64,000 bases of DNA, taken from assembly GCF_001748245.1 (NCBI RefSeq), contig NZ_BDFO01000001.1, forward strand, positions 1,163,345 through 1,227,344, in the 5' to 3' direction. Made by a program: the position numbers and the translations under genes. Within the stretch, counting starts at the first letter, position 1. Every line of letters begins with the position of its first letter. This document shows, piece by piece, positions 1-10,194 of the stretch. The notes under the pieces are model-generated. The model was not told the DNA's origin. It was given only the letters and a program-made list of their open reading frames with translations, and made no database searches. Source of the stretch: Oligoflexus tunisiensis (GTDB lineage Bacteria > Bdellovibrionota_B > Oligoflexia > Oligoflexales > Oligoflexaceae).

Positions 1-250
1 CGCAAAAATGATGAGTAGTTGGCAGGTCCTAAACCGATGAGCGAATTGCTCGTTCTGGCATCGCATCGGTATTTTCTTGAGGGACCTTAACACCCTTTTT
101 CTGCGAATACCAGAAAATGTTTCAAAAAGCTGATTTCGAGCGGGATGAGTGATGTAAGGTGGTCATTTAATGGGTGGTTATAGGGGCCCTCCCTCATGAA
201 ATTTATGATTTGACCGATAGCAGATCCGGATAAACCGGATGAGGTGAGAG

Positions 251-1492
251 ATGAGAAGGAATCAACGGAGCAGGTCGGACCAACACAAAGTTCAAGTCCT
301 CCTGGCAGGAGCAGCTCTCACTCTCATATCATGCAGCGGGAAATCCTCCAGCAGCGATGCGGCGGCGACCTCGGGACAGCTCATCATTGCCACGGACATC
401 GCTGATATGGGTCTTTCCAAAGCACTGTCGACGGAGGTTCCAGCGGCCGTCAAAGGTCAGGGTGAGGAAGCGCTGCCGACAGCGGGAACCATTCTCATTT
501 CAACCCCAGGACTCAGACGAGCCGATCGACAACGGGCGATCGAGGGCTGCGAGATCCGGCGCAGTGTGAAGAATGGATTGAACCTCATCCGTGAGATGGC
601 TCAGGAGATCTGTTACATTGAAGCCGGCTCGCAGGTGTTCAAGCCGAATGGCAAGTTTCGAGCTTCCTTTGATGAAGACGGCTGGCAGGGCACATATTCA
701 GTGTGGATCGATGATACGGTCCAGAACCGTCGCCGCATTTCCTTCTGCGCCAATGATAAACTCCGTTATATATTTGATCTTGAAGCAGCCAATGCCGGCA
801 CGGCGAAGGGCGTTGTGACTCGAATTCATACCGATCCGGATGCTGCGGAGGGTGAAACCTGGACGGTTCAGGCCGCCTTTGATAGCGGTGTGAGTCGTAC
901 CGGAAGGACAAAGCTTGATATCCGCGGCGCCTATGAAACGGCCTACGGAAATTCCCGTGAGCGGCTGTTTATCGATTACGAGGAAAAAGGCATAGCGTTT
1001 GTCGCCGAGTCCAAGGTGGGCGAATCCGAGCTTGATGACGGTCTTATCGAAAACTGGACCACACAGAGTGCCGCGTTGATTGCTCATAATCTGGGAACGG
1101 TGATCAACAAATATTCGAGCACCGTGGACGCATCCACCGACGCGGGCGCCTATCGTGCTTATTTTGATGGAAAAGGTTATGTTCTGGCCGCTGCGGATTC
1201 AGAAGCCTGGCAGCCGGGTGGCCCCATTTACGTCGAACCGAAGATGATGCCACGCCTTCCTGATTGGAATGGGATTGATCTTCCTTCGGATGCCTGGGAC
1301 TGCACGGGAACCACGGAGGTGACTCCTGAGGGCAGCGCTGCGGATTATGCTCAATGTGATGCTCTGCAGGTCGACTGGGAGGAGGAGGATTGCGAGGATG
1401 AATCCCTCTATACCTACTCAGGTGATCCGGAAACCGTCGGTGATGATGAAGTCGCCTCGGGTGACAAGCTTGAATATCCTGGAGCCGATTAA
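251..1492 (+). CDS. Putative exported lipoprotein, unknown function
   Basis: Encodes 413 residues. The N-terminus has a basic start, a hydrophobic stretch and a lipobox ending LISC near residue 28, so it is probably a lipoprotein anchored after signal peptidase II cleavage. The start is an ATG preceded by a GAGGTGAG Shine-Dalgarno. The mature part is acidic with scattered Cys, and the C-terminal 60 residues are very rich in Asp/Glu. I recognise no catalytic domain. It stands alone, 150 nt before a sensor kinase on the same strand; the spacing gives no firm operon evidence. Gene reality is well supported by length and signal peptide; function is unknown. Confidence 0.8.
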   Translation: MRRNQRSRSDQHKVQVLLAGAALTLISCSGKSSSSDAAATSGQLIIATDIADMGLSKALSTEVPAAVKGQGEEALPTAGTILISTPGLRRADRQRAIEGCEIRRSVKNGLNLIREMAQEICYIEAGSQVFKPNGKFRASFDEDGWQGTYSVWIDDTVQNRRRISFCANDKLRYIFDLEAANAGTAKGVVTRIHTDPDAAEGETWTVQAAFDSGVSRTGRTKLDIRGAYETAYGNSRERLFIDYEEKGIAFVAESKVGESELDDGLIENWTTQSAALIAHNLGTVINKYSSTVDASTDAGAYRAYFDGKGYVLAAADSEAWQPGGPIYVEPKMMPRLPDWNGIDLPSDAWDCTGTTEVTPEGSAADYAQCDALQVDWEEEDCEDESLYTYSGDPETVGDDEVASGDKLEYPGAD

Positions 1493-1641
1493 GCGAGGAT
1501 CCAGACGGATTCATGAGGCGGGATTTCCTTACCGCCTTGTATCAATTCCTGCCCCCTGAATGCCCTGCATCCCCTCAACTCCCTTTGTAAAAAGTCGATA
1601 ATTTAAGTGGACGGGTGGCTTTACCCCATGGCGGGATCTCT

Positions 1642-4431
1642 ATGCATCTGCTCTTCAAATCATGGCTCCTGCTGATCGGACTTCTGGCCTGCTGCCAGGT
1701 GGCCGAAGCCATGAGCGTTATCCCTCTGCAAAACGAGCAGGGTGAACACAATATCAGCAGCATCGTGGAAATCCTGGAGGATGACACCGGGCTTTTGACC
1801 TTCGACCAGGTTCTGGACCCTGCCGGGACATTATCATGGAAAAGCTATCCCGAGGACGTTCCCAACTTCGGCTTTTCGAACAAGGTTTATTGGGTTCGCA
1901 TGCGCCTTCAGAATGTGGGTGAAGCCAGCGAACCCTGGTATCTGGAGCTGGCCTATCCCAATCACGATAAGCTGGAGTTTTTTCACGAGCAGGCGGACGG
2001 AAGCTTTACGAAGCGGGAGGCGGGGGACCGGCACCCCTTTGCGCAGCGGGATCTCAGGTATCGGAACTTCGTTTTCAAACTCGATATACCCTCCGGTGTC
2101 ACGCGCAACTTTTATCTGCGCAGCAAGTCGGAAAGCTCCATGCAGTTCCCTTTGCGGGTCTGGACGCCGACCGCCCTCGCGGAGAAGATCAATCGGGAAA
2201 TATTCGGGCTGGGCATTTTCAATGGCATCATGGTGGTCATCATCCTCTACAACCTCTTTATATTCTTCTGGCTTCGCAATATCAGTTACCTGTACTACGT
2301 CCTCTATATTTCCTGTTTTTCCATTTATCAGGCCGCGATTGGCGGCTTCCTTCTGGAGTACGTCCTGCCGGAGCAACCGGATTTGGTGAACTACAGCATT
2401 CCGGTGATCAGCAGTCTGGCTTGTCTTTTCGCCATGATTTTTGCCATGAATTTCCTGCAGACCTCGAAACACTGCCCTCGCTTCCACAAGGTTCTGCGGT
2501 TTTTCCTGTCCATGTCCTATTTCTTTGTCGGCATGGCCTTGTTCGCGAGCTACTCCACGAGCATTCGATTCGGCTCCGTCTTGATCATTCTGGCCATTCC
2601 CTGCATTCTCTTTGCGAGTATTCTGTCCCTGCGGAATGGGTATCGTCCCGCCCGGTACTTCTTTGCCGCCTGGCTGGCCCTCCTGAGCGGAGTTTTTATT
2701 TATCATCTCTACACGGCTGGTTTCTTTCCCGCGTCCTTTTTCACGATCTATGGCAATCAGATCGGATCCTCGGTGGAGGTCGTGCTCCTGTCCCTGGCCC
2801 TGGCGGACAAGATCAAGCTGGAGCAGGCGCAGAACCAGGGGAAGATCGAGCGTTTGAACACGCAACTGGAAAGCAATATCCGCAATGTGGAGCATGAGGT
2901 CGAGGAAAAGACGCGGGATATCAAGTCCATCCTGAGCAACATCAGACAGGGTATTTTCATGATCCTGCCTCCTGACTTCCGCATTCATAAGGATCACTCG
3001 TCCCATTTGCGGGAAATTCTCGAAATCAACGATATTGAGCAGGGGAATGCCATGGACCTCCTCTTCCAGCATGCCCGCCTCTCGCCGGATGAGATGAATC
3101 AGGTCAAGTCGGTTCTGGTGTCCAGTCTGGAGCAGGATGAAATCAACTTCATCATCAACGCCCACTGTCTGCCTCATGAACTTGTGTATCGAGCGGCGGC
3201 TTCAGGAACAGAGAAAACCCTGCGCCTCGATTGGAGCCCGATCGTGGGAGCGGAAAACCGCATCGATAAAATTCTGGTCGCGATTCGGGATGAAACCCAT
3301 TTGAAAAAGCTTCAGGCCCAGACTCAAACCCAGCAAATGGAGCTGGACTACATCAGCCAGATTCTGGAGATTCCACACGATAAGTTCGCGCGCTTTATGG
3401 AAACCTCCTATGGCTGTGTGGAACAGAACCTGAAGCTGATCGAAGGCGGCAGCCAGGCAGATCAGGAATCCATCCGGCAGGTTTTTATCCATACGCATAC
3501 TCTGAAGGGCATGTCACGCAACTATGGATTCAAACAGCTGACCGATGTCCTGCATCAGGCCGAAGCCTATTTGAAAAAACTGCAGAATCAAGAAGCCCCT
3601 TACGACAAGGTGCAGCTGCAGAACGATCAGAATCACATTCGTAGTCATCTGGATCTCTATGTCGGAGTCAGTGTCGAGAAGCTGGGGCGCCGGCGTTCCC
3701 TCCATACGGTTGAGTTCGATCTGGCTGATGTGGAGACCATGATTCAGACCTGCAGGAACCTGATGATTCCTTTGCACCATGAAACGCCACTGCATGCGAT
3801 GCATGCGATCCTGATGGGGCGGATTCATACGGATGCGGCTGAAGTCCTTAGAAAATCATGCGCGCGGGCGCAGCGACTGGCCCGGGACCTCCATAAGGAG
3901 GAACCTCACTTTGAGATTGAAGCGGAAGGTTTTGCCTTCAATCGCCAGGGTGAGCAACTGATGGAAGTGATCCTGACCCATTTGATTCGGAACTCTTTGG
4001 ATCATGGTCTTGAAACCAGGGAACAGCGTCTCAGTTTTGGCAAGGCCGCAGCCGGGACCATCTCCATGAAACTGAAGGACGTTGATGGGCAACTCGTGCT
4101 GAGCTACCAGGATGATGGCCGCGGTCTTTCCCTGGCCGCGATTCAGGAGAAAGCCCAGGCTCTCGGCCTCATAATGCGTCATGCGAAGCCCAATCCGCAG
4201 GAGATAGCCGAACTCATATTCATGCCGGGCCTTTCGACTTCGTCCCAGGTTACTGACATCTCCGGCCATGGTGTCGGCATGGATGCTGTGCGTTCCTATC
4301 TGGAACAGGCCGGAGGATCGATCCACATTCAGCTTTTGAATGATCAACATGATGGCTTTGCACCCTTCGCCTTTTTCATTCGGCTCCCTTCCCACGTGCA
4401 TGCCTCCATCCCACTGAAAAAAGTGGCGTGA
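1642..4431 (+). CDS. 7TM-DISM sensor with Hpt and CheA-like ATPase domain
   Basis: A 929-residue membrane sensor kinase. Domains in order: signal peptide (1-23), periplasmic 7TMR-DISM extracellular domain (about 35-160), seven-helix 7TMR-DISM membrane block (about 190-390), a short coiled coil, a PAS-like region (about 425-560), an Hpt domain whose HTLKG histidine lies near 617, and a GHKL ATPase with N box (RNSLDHG, ~783), G1 box (DDGRG, ~823) and G2 box (GHGVGM, ~874). There is no HisKA dimerisation domain, so phosphotransfer should run CheA-style from ATPase to Hpt. A GTG at 1615 is also in frame, but the ATG at 1642 starts directly at the signal peptide. No response regulator is adjacent. 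The C-terminal half resembles that of the giant kinase at 38.4 kb. Confidence 0.88.
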   Translation: MHLLFKSWLLLIGLLACCQVAEAMSVIPLQNEQGEHNISSIVEILEDDTGLLTFDQVLDPAGTLSWKSYPEDVPNFGFSNKVYWVRMRLQNVGEASEPWYLELAYPNHDKLEFFHEQADGSFTKREAGDRHPFAQRDLRYRNFVFKLDIPSGVTRNFYLRSKSESSMQFPLRVWTPTALAEKINREIFGLGIFNGIMVVIILYNLFIFFWLRNISYLYYVLYISCFSIYQAAIGGFLLEYVLPEQPDLVNYSIPVISSLACLFAMIFAMNFLQTSKHCPRFHKVLRFFLSMSYFFVGMALFASYSTSIRFGSVLIILAIPCILFASILSLRNGYRPARYFFAAWLALLSGVFIYHLYTAGFFPASFFTIYGNQIGSSVEVVLLSLALADKIKLEQAQNQGKIERLNTQLESNIRNVEHEVEEKTRDIKSILSNIRQGIFMILPPDFRIHKDHSSHLREILEINDIEQGNAMDLLFQHARLSPDEMNQVKSVLVSSLEQDEINFIINAHCLPHELVYRAAASGTEKTLRLDWSPIVGAENRIDKILVAIRDETHLKKLQAQTQTQQMELDYISQILEIPHDKFARFMETSYGCVEQNLKLIEGGSQADQESIRQVFIHTHTLKGMSRNYGFKQLTDVLHQAEAYLKKLQNQEAPYDKVQLQNDQNHIRSHLDLYVGVSVEKLGRRRSLHTVEFDLADVETMIQTCRNLMIPLHHETPLHAMHAILMGRIHTDAAEVLRKSCARAQRLARDLHKEEPHFEIEAEGFAFNRQGEQLMEVILTHLIRNSLDHGLETREQRLSFGKAAAGTISMKLKDVDGQLVLSYQDDGRGLSLAAIQEKAQALGLIMRHAKPNPQEIAELIFMPGLSTSSQVTDISGHGVGMDAVRSYLEQAGGSIHIQLLNDQHDGFAPFAFFIRLPSHVHASIPLKKVA

Positions 4432-4548
4432 ATTCGACACCAACAGATAGACGCTGGTAAAAAAGTGTAGGCGGATGCAGCGGTTTTTTTACTGCAGACC
4501 CGTTAAGATGCGGCTGTTGCCTGTCATCAATCTACGTGGAGTAAACTT

Positions 4549-5628
4549 ATGGCTGACATGCTCACCACATCCAAAATTGCTGATCTCCTGGGTCCGGAAG
4601 CGAGGACGCTCCTGGAGCACCGCTGTGAAACCATTGCGAAGGACCAGCTGCATCTGCCCGGACCTGACTTCATCGATCGCGTGATGGTTCATACCGATCG
4701 CAAGCCTGCCGTGCTGGGTAATCTCCAGCGCCTCTTCAATGCGGGGCGGCTGCAAGGCACCGGCTATATCTCGATTTTTCCGGTGGATCAGGCGATCGAA
4801 CATGCGGCCGGAGCGTCCTTTGCCATGCATCCGGCGATGTTTGATCCCGAAACCATCGTGCGTCTGGCACTGGAAAGCGGCTGCAGTGGGGTGGCTTCGA
4901 CCTTCGGTGTGCTCGGAGCCGTGGCTCGCAAGTATGCCCACAAAATTCCATTCATCGCGAAAATCAATCACAACGAATTTCTTTCGTATCCCAATACCTA
5001 TGATCAAACCCTCTTCGGCAGCGTGGAGAAGGCGTTTGAAATGGGTGCCATCGGCGTCGGGGCTACCATTTATTGGGGATCGGAACAATCACGGCGGCAG
5101 ATTCAGGAAGTGTCCGATGCTTTTGAGCGGGCTCATGAGCTGGGCATGTTCACCATACTCTGGTGTTATCTCCGCAACGGCGCCTTTAAAACCAAAACGC
5201 AGGACAACCACCTCGCAGCGGATCTTACCGGCCAGGCGAATCACCTTGGGGTGACTCTTCATGCTGATATCATCAAGCAGAAGCTGCCTGAGAACAACGG
5301 CGGCTACCTTGATCCGGAACTCAAAGGCTGGGGCAAGACGCACAAGCTGATTTATGACAAGCTCACGACCAGCAATCCCATTGATCTGACCCGCTATCAG
5401 CTGGCCAATTGCTATATGGGACGCATCGGCCTTATCAATTCCGGTGGAGCGTCCGCAGGTGAGAGTGATCTGGCGGAAGCGGTTAAGACTGCGGTGATCA
5501 ACAAGCGGGCCGGAGGCATGGGGCTCATAGCCGGGCGCCGGGCCTTTCAGCGCCCTTTTGCAGAAGGGGTTAAACTGCTTCAGGCCATCCAGGACGTTTA
5601 CCTGAACCGCGATATTGCGATAGCATAG
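4549..5628 (+). CDS. fbaB: Class I fructose-bisphosphate aldolase (FbaB/DhnA type)
   Basis: A 359-residue TIM-barrel enzyme that interconverts fructose 1,6-bisphosphate with glyceraldehyde 3-phosphate and dihydroxyacetone phosphate through a lysine Schiff base, in cytosolic glycolysis/gluconeogenesis. Length and sequence match the prokaryotic class I family. Recognisable stretches are [10 protein letters not shown] near 105, the AKINHNEF segment near 140, and ADIIKQKLP near 240, where Lys-243 is the likely Schiff-base residue. It begins with an ATG after a GTGGAG-like ribosome site and is followed by a hairpin. It is a single-gene unit between a sensor kinase and an MBL-like protein; the neighbours do not suggest a pathway. 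Confidence 0.9.
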   Translation: MADMLTTSKIADLLGPEARTLLEHRCETIAKDQLHLPGPDFIDRVMVHTDRKPAVLGNLQRLFNAGRLQGTGYISIFPVDQAIEHAAGASFAMHPAMFDPETIVRLALESGCSGVASTFGVLGAVARKYAHKIPFIAKINHNEFLSYPNTYDQTLFGSVEKAFEMGAIGVGATIYWGSEQSRRQIQEVSDAFERAHELGMFTILWCYLRNGAFKTKTQDNHLAADLTGQANHLGVTLHADIIKQKLPENNGGYLDPELKGWGKTHKLIYDKLTTSNPIDLTRYQLANCYMGRIGLINSGGASAGESDLAEAVKTAVINKRAGGMGLIAGRRAFQRPFAEGVKLLQAIQDVYLNRDIAIA

Positions 5629-5635
5629 CTTCAGG

Positions 5636-5658
5636 GGAAGCCTTGTTTCAGGGCTTCC
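5636..5658 (+). terminator. Hairpin after aldolase gene
   Basis: Perfect 7-bp stem GGAAGCC/GGCTTCC with a 9-nt loop, 8 nt after the fbaB stop codon. It is followed by a T-rich but interrupted stretch, so it is a plausible but imperfect intrinsic terminator. Confidence 0.5.
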
Positions 5659-5687
5659 GTCTTATCTTCATTTGAGCAGGGAAGCCC

Positions 5688-6404
5688 ATGCAAGCATATT
5701 ATTCCGATGAAGGAACTTGGGAAAAGATCTCCAGTTCACCTGAAATTTATAGCTGGAGTGAAAGTCACAGCAATTTCTTCGATCTCCGCATGGTGGCCCT
5801 GCGACTCGATCATGGCAAGCTTCTCGTTTATAGTCCCCTTCCCCTGAAGAAGGATGAGGACTTCCGTAAGCTGGACGAGTTGGGCGAAGTCGCTGTGGTC
5901 CTGGCGCCCAATATTTATCATAACCTTGGTATCAAACCCTTTCGCCAGCGCTATCCCAAAGTTCAATTGCTGGCCTCGTCCTCAGCCATCCCGCGTTTGC
6001 GAAAGGTAACCGGGGAAACGTTTGCCACACCGGATAGCATCGCCGCGCTCCTTCCATCAGCTGTGGCGATCGTGGAGCCGCATGGTCTGAAAAATGGTGA
6101 AGTCTGGATGTCGATACGCGGACCAAATGGAGAGGGTATCCTGGTCGTGGGGGACGCTTACTTTAATATGTCAGCGCCCAAGGGAAGGCTATTTCATGCT
6201 GTGCTGCGGCTGACCGGGGCAGGTCCTGGTTTCAGGGTTTCCCGTGTTTTTCACATGATTGGTATTCAGGATCGTGCGGCGTATCGAGCCTGGCTGGATC
6301 AACTCATGAAGTTCGTGAGACCCAAAGTGCTGATTCCATGTCACGGGGCGATCCATCGGAGCGAGAATTTGGGAGCGGAACTTGTGGAGTGGATTAAGGC
6401 GTAG
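5688..6404 (+). CDS. DUF4336/metallo-beta-lactamase-fold-like protein
   Basis: A 238-residue protein resembling the DUF4336 branch of the metallo-beta-lactamase fold: an N-terminal beta-rich segment, VVLAPNIYHNLG around residue 70, a VVGDAYFN segment near 150, and a C-terminal IPCHGAI near 220. The canonical HxHxDH zinc motif is not intact; only the later Asp and His stand in the expected places. Hydrolase activity is therefore doubtful. The start is an ATG preceded by GAGCAGGGAAG. Its stop codon lies inside a palindrome shared with the convergent gene downstream. Substrate and role cannot be told from the sequence. Confidence 0.75.
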   Translation: MQAYYSDEGTWEKISSSPEIYSWSESHSNFFDLRMVALRLDHGKLLVYSPLPLKKDEDFRKLDELGEVAVVLAPNIYHNLGIKPFRQRYPKVQLLASSSAIPRLRKVTGETFATPDSIAALLPSAVAIVEPHGLKNGEVWMSIRGPNGEGILVVGDAYFNMSAPKGRLFHAVLRLTGAGPGFRVSRVFHMIGIQDRAAYRAWLDQLMKFVRPKVLIPCHGAIHRSENLGAELVEWIKA

Positions 6405-6418
6405 GAGGATCCTACGCC
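6398..6418. terminator. Bidirectional hairpin between convergent genes
   Basis: Perfect 9-bp stem GGCGTAGGA/TCCTACGCC with a 3-nt loop. It covers the stop codon of the plus-strand gene and ends 8 nt before the stop of the minus-strand gene. There is no strong T-tract, but symmetry and position fit a shared terminator. Confidence 0.6.
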
Positions 6419-6425
6419 TGGCTGA

Positions 6426-7082
6426 TTATTTGCGAGTCAGAACGGTGACGTGGTCATTGTTGAAGTCGACTGAGCGGGTTTCTGCGGTAACACCGAAGAT
6501 AGCCTGGCAGCCGGATTCCTTGCCGATTTCTTTACAGACGCCCGTGATGGAAAGCTGATTCTGGTCAATCTTGTAAGCCACGTAATCAGTGGAACCGTCT
6601 TCATTCGTGATATCCAGAGAGACGGCCTGAGAGGACAAAACTTCGCCTACCTTGTAGGTGGCCTTGGCTGACTCGACATCAACTTTCTTCAAAGCCGGCT
6701 CTTTGCATTCCTGGTCTTTGAACTGCTGAGCAGAAACTTCCAGTCCACCGTTGTTGTCAAAAGTCAAGCTGACGCCAACTACGATGCCCTTGCCGAGGGA
6801 GTTGCACCTGGTCCAGGTCCCTACGATATCCAGAGTTTTCTCGGGTTCTGCTGGTGTTACAGGCTCAACGGGAGTTGGCTCAACCGGAGTTGGGGTGGGT
6901 TCAACCGGTTGTTTTTCCTCAGGCTTGACTTCGGTTTCCGTGCTGGGGGCCGTACCGGTCTCTTCCGTGCCTTCGGTGGTGTTTACGGTCTGTTCGGCAT
7001 GATTCGTCCTTTTGGATTTCTTGTCGTCACCGCAGGCTGCGATGGAAGCAAGAAGGGCAAGCATTACGAGGGAATTTTTCAT
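6426..7082 (-). CDS. Lipoprotein with Pro/Glu/Thr linker and GTW-Cys domain
   Basis: About 218 residues from the chosen ATG, which has CAGGATGATC just upstream and opens directly with the signal peptide MKNSLVMLALLASIAAC; a longer in-frame start at 7118 lacks this fit. The lipobox is SIAAC. A low-complexity linker of repeated TPVEP units (about 45-80) is followed by a globular C-terminal domain starting GTWTRC, with LTFD and several paired Cys. A similar GTW...C...LTFD core occurs in the product at 12264-13070, so the two may share a lipocalin-like fold. The linker probably spans cell-wall distance from the anchored membrane. Function unknown. Confidence 0.8.
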   Translation of the reverse strand: MKNSLVMLALLASIAACGDDKKSKRTNHAEQTVNTTEGTEETGTAPSTETEVKPEEKQPVEPTPTPVEPTPVEPVTPAEPEKTLDIVGTWTRCNSLGKGIVVGVSLTFDNNGGLEVSAQQFKDQECKEPALKKVDVESAKATYKVGEVLSSQAVSLDITNEDGSTDYVAYKIDQNQLSITGVCKEIGKESGCQAIFGVTAETRSVDFNNDHVTVLTRK

Positions 7083-7188
7083 GATCATCCTGGTTTTTCC
7101 TTTAAAAAGAGAGGTCATTCATAAAGCATGGACCAGGACGGATCATGACGTGCAATATTGCACAGCGAAATTTCAGTCAACCGACGCC

Positions 7189-8169
<981 letters not shown>

Positions 8170-8395
8170 GAGTGCTCCCTGTGATGAAGAAAATATGCGA
8201 GGTTATGCTTCTGAAAGTGGAGGGCTTTGTCTATACCGACTTTTGCTCATGGGCCTGGATTCTTCGAAATAGTCTCGCATCTAATTGTAATCTTTAGAAT
8301 ATTCAATCCTAAAACAATATGTCAGATTTCACTGATGAATTCCGATACAAAAGGGAATCCCGCTGACCCGTGGCTGCAAACAGGATTGCAAAGGC

Positions 8396-8972
8396 ATGCT
8401 TGGAAAATCAAAATATTACTATTTACTGTCATATCATTTTCGCTGGACCACACGGGCTCTGGTCATTGCCTTTGCCTTCTCCGCTTGCGGCAAGAAAACA
8501 TGCAACCCGGGCTCCTATATCTACGAAGATCAGCGTGTTTATAAATGTTTTGCCGAACATGCGCCTTCCACTGCAACCAAAAAGCGTTTGGTATTTGAAT
8601 ATAAAAAAGGAAAATTTCTTTCCATTGATCGTAACCCAGGTCGGCAAATACAGCAGCAGCTCACAGAGTATTTCTGAGACTTTTACCTGTCTAGACTCCG
8701 AAGGCAATATCGAGCTAATTCGCCATCCCTATGGAAACAGCCTATATTGCAGTCCCGAAAGAGCCAGAGAATGGAAAGAAGTTTTTCACGATGAAAGCTT
8801 CTCCCATCGCGTCTATTATCGTTGCCCGAGCGGCGAAGATTACGACCAGATTTACGACGAAGACGTCATCCAAATTGAAGCGCAGGGACCCTACGTTGGA
8901 GACAATCTTCTAGTGTGTCCAGAGGGTCAGAAGAATATAGCCTCACCGAGCGCTGAAGCAATCTGTGGCTAA
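8396..8972 (+). pseudogene. Frameshifted small lipoprotein gene
   Basis: Two overlapping frames together make one plausible protein. The first (8396-8677) encodes a signal peptide with lipobox FSAC, then CNPGSYIYEDQRVYKC, and ends at a stop after residue 93. The second frame continues to 8972 with TFTCLDSEG, YCSPERA, YYRCPSGED and LLVCPEG, a Cys-spaced pattern matching the first part. The shift would fall near 8650-8670, beside a CAGCAGCAG run. The upstream part of the second frame (from 8370) has no signal peptide and looks non-coding. This is either a decayed gene, a sequencing error or, less likely, a programmed frameshift. The product is unrecognised. Confidence 0.5.
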
Positions 8973-9048
8973 GTCCCGGTGATTTCTTAATTTTTTTACA
9001 GTCTTCCAGGATGCCACGTGCCAAAGGGCAAGGCACTTTCATAGGTCT

Positions 9049-9474
9049 TTATTGTCCCACCGCTGCCCGTGCTAACTCGCGGCGACCTTTTAAAATAACT
9101 TCATCCATCGTCTCCCCAGCCTCAATTTTGTAGCTGGCATTTTCACCATTCATACCAATCGCATCCAAAGGCTTTTTTCGGACAGACAGGAGGGAAAAAT
9201 CCTCGCCGGATATGACCAAACTGCCAGCGGAAATGCTTCTGGACCGCAAAGATGTTGTGCTAAGGGTCAAAGTTGAAAGCAACTCACTGTTGGCAAGCAA
9301 TCCAACATCACCTGTCCCATTGTCGAAGATCCCAGCCCTTCCAGGTTCAGCCATCATTATTTCCTTGCCCAGATCAGCCAGAGCTGGCGGAGTCCCCCCA
9401 CCCTGGCTGCCGCCTGCCAATGCCGCTGAGGCAAACGTAAGGAGTGGGATGATCCACTTTATTTGAAACTTCAT
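9049..9474 (-). CDS. Small exported protein coupled to upstream regulator
   Basis: A 141-residue protein with a clear Sec signal peptide (hydrophobic core then ALAGG, cleavage near residue 20). The mature part is Gly/Ser rich at first, has no Cys, and is otherwise unrecognised. Its ATG overlaps the TGA of the upstream regulator gene by 4 nt, so the two are almost certainly translated together. The pairing suggests that the regulator controls, or responds to, something connected with this exported product; that is inference. It could be a surface protein, a signalling precursor or an inhibitor. Confidence 0.7.
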   Translation of the reverse strand: MKFQIKWIIPLLTFASAALAGGSQGGGTPPALADLGKEIMMAEPGRAGIFDNGTGDVGLLANSELLSTLTLSTTSLRSRSISAGSLVISGEDFSLLSVRKKPLDAIGMNGENASYKIEAGETMDEVILKGRRELARAAVGQ

Positions 9475-10175
9475 AGAATTTCCCCCGGCCCAGCAATCGC
9501 AGACATAACCACCAGTCGATTGCCTTTTTTTTCTTTCATGATCTTCAGAGCTTTTTCACGGAGATCGACGACCGCTTCGTATAAGTCGCGAATACCCTCA
9601 TCGCTTAATCCTCCCCGGATGTCTTCTATAATAGAGCCTGGGACGTTCAGCGGAACCATGTGGAAATGATGAATCGCAGTTTTCTTGATGACATCCTCTG
9701 GTGGATAAGCGCGTCCTCCCAGAGTGCTCTTGAAGTTGGAACCTGCTTCTACCAGGATTCCAAGACGCAGCAATTTATCGAGATGCTTCAGGCCTTCATT
9801 GCCGAACTGTTCTTTGACATGCCAGCGCTCGATCCCATCCATTTCTGCAAATACATAAACTTTATATAATTGTAGATCTTCGGCAAGAAGCGCTGATAAT
9901 GCGTCGGATTCAGTTTTTGCGCCGAGTTCCCGCGTATCTGCCACCTCTCGCGGAAAGTAATCATGCAGGATGCTGTCAGCGTTTCCTGGCTCGATAACGT
10001 CGAGAATTCTCTTTGCGTTAGTAAATGACAGTTTCTTCTGTTCACCGCTGTGCAGACGGTAAATAGTTGAGTAGTCAGCGCCGGTCTGCTTGGATAACCA
10101 GCGGATGCTTTCGCCTCTTGCTGCAAGAAAGCTCTTTATTCTATCGCGCAAATAATCGCAAATGTTAAGCGTCAT
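9471..10175 (-). CDS. HTH transcriptional regulator (TIGR02147/DUF4423-like)
   Basis: About 234 residues. The N-terminal third is a Cro/C1-type helix-turn-helix (SIRWLSKQTGADYSTIYRL, then a NAKRIL helix). The remainder is mostly alpha-helical and ends with RLVVMSAI, recalling the effector domain of TIGR02147/DUF4423 regulators common in Fibrobacter and Bdellovibrio relatives. The family assignment is from general resemblance only. The start could be the GTG at 10193 or this ATG; I prefer the ATG because GGCGGGAAAAG lies upstream. It overlaps the exported-protein gene by ATGA. Probable DNA-binding cytosolic regulator; target unknown. Confidence 0.75.
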   Translation of the reverse strand: MTLNICDYLRDRIKSFLAARGESIRWLSKQTGADYSTIYRLHSGEQKKLSFTNAKRILDVIEPGNADSILHDYFPREVADTRELGAKTESDALSALLAEDLQLYKVYVFAEMDGIERWHVKEQFGNEGLKHLDKLLRLGILVEAGSNFKSTLGGRAYPPEDVIKKTAIHHFHMVPLNVPGSIIEDIRGGLSDEGIRDLYEAVVDLREKALKIMKEKKGNRLVVMSAIAGPGEIL

Positions 10176-10194
10176 TTTGCTTTTCCCGCCCACC

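Noticed and set aside
1..250. Possible gene end or regulatory element at the left edge
   Set aside because: No open frame of note and no clear promoter or hairpin beyond the GAGGTGAG ribosome site used by the first gene.
1834..3177. 447-codon open frame antisense to the 7TM sensor gene
   Set aside because: Low-complexity, charged product with no motif, lying wholly opposite a gene with clear domains.
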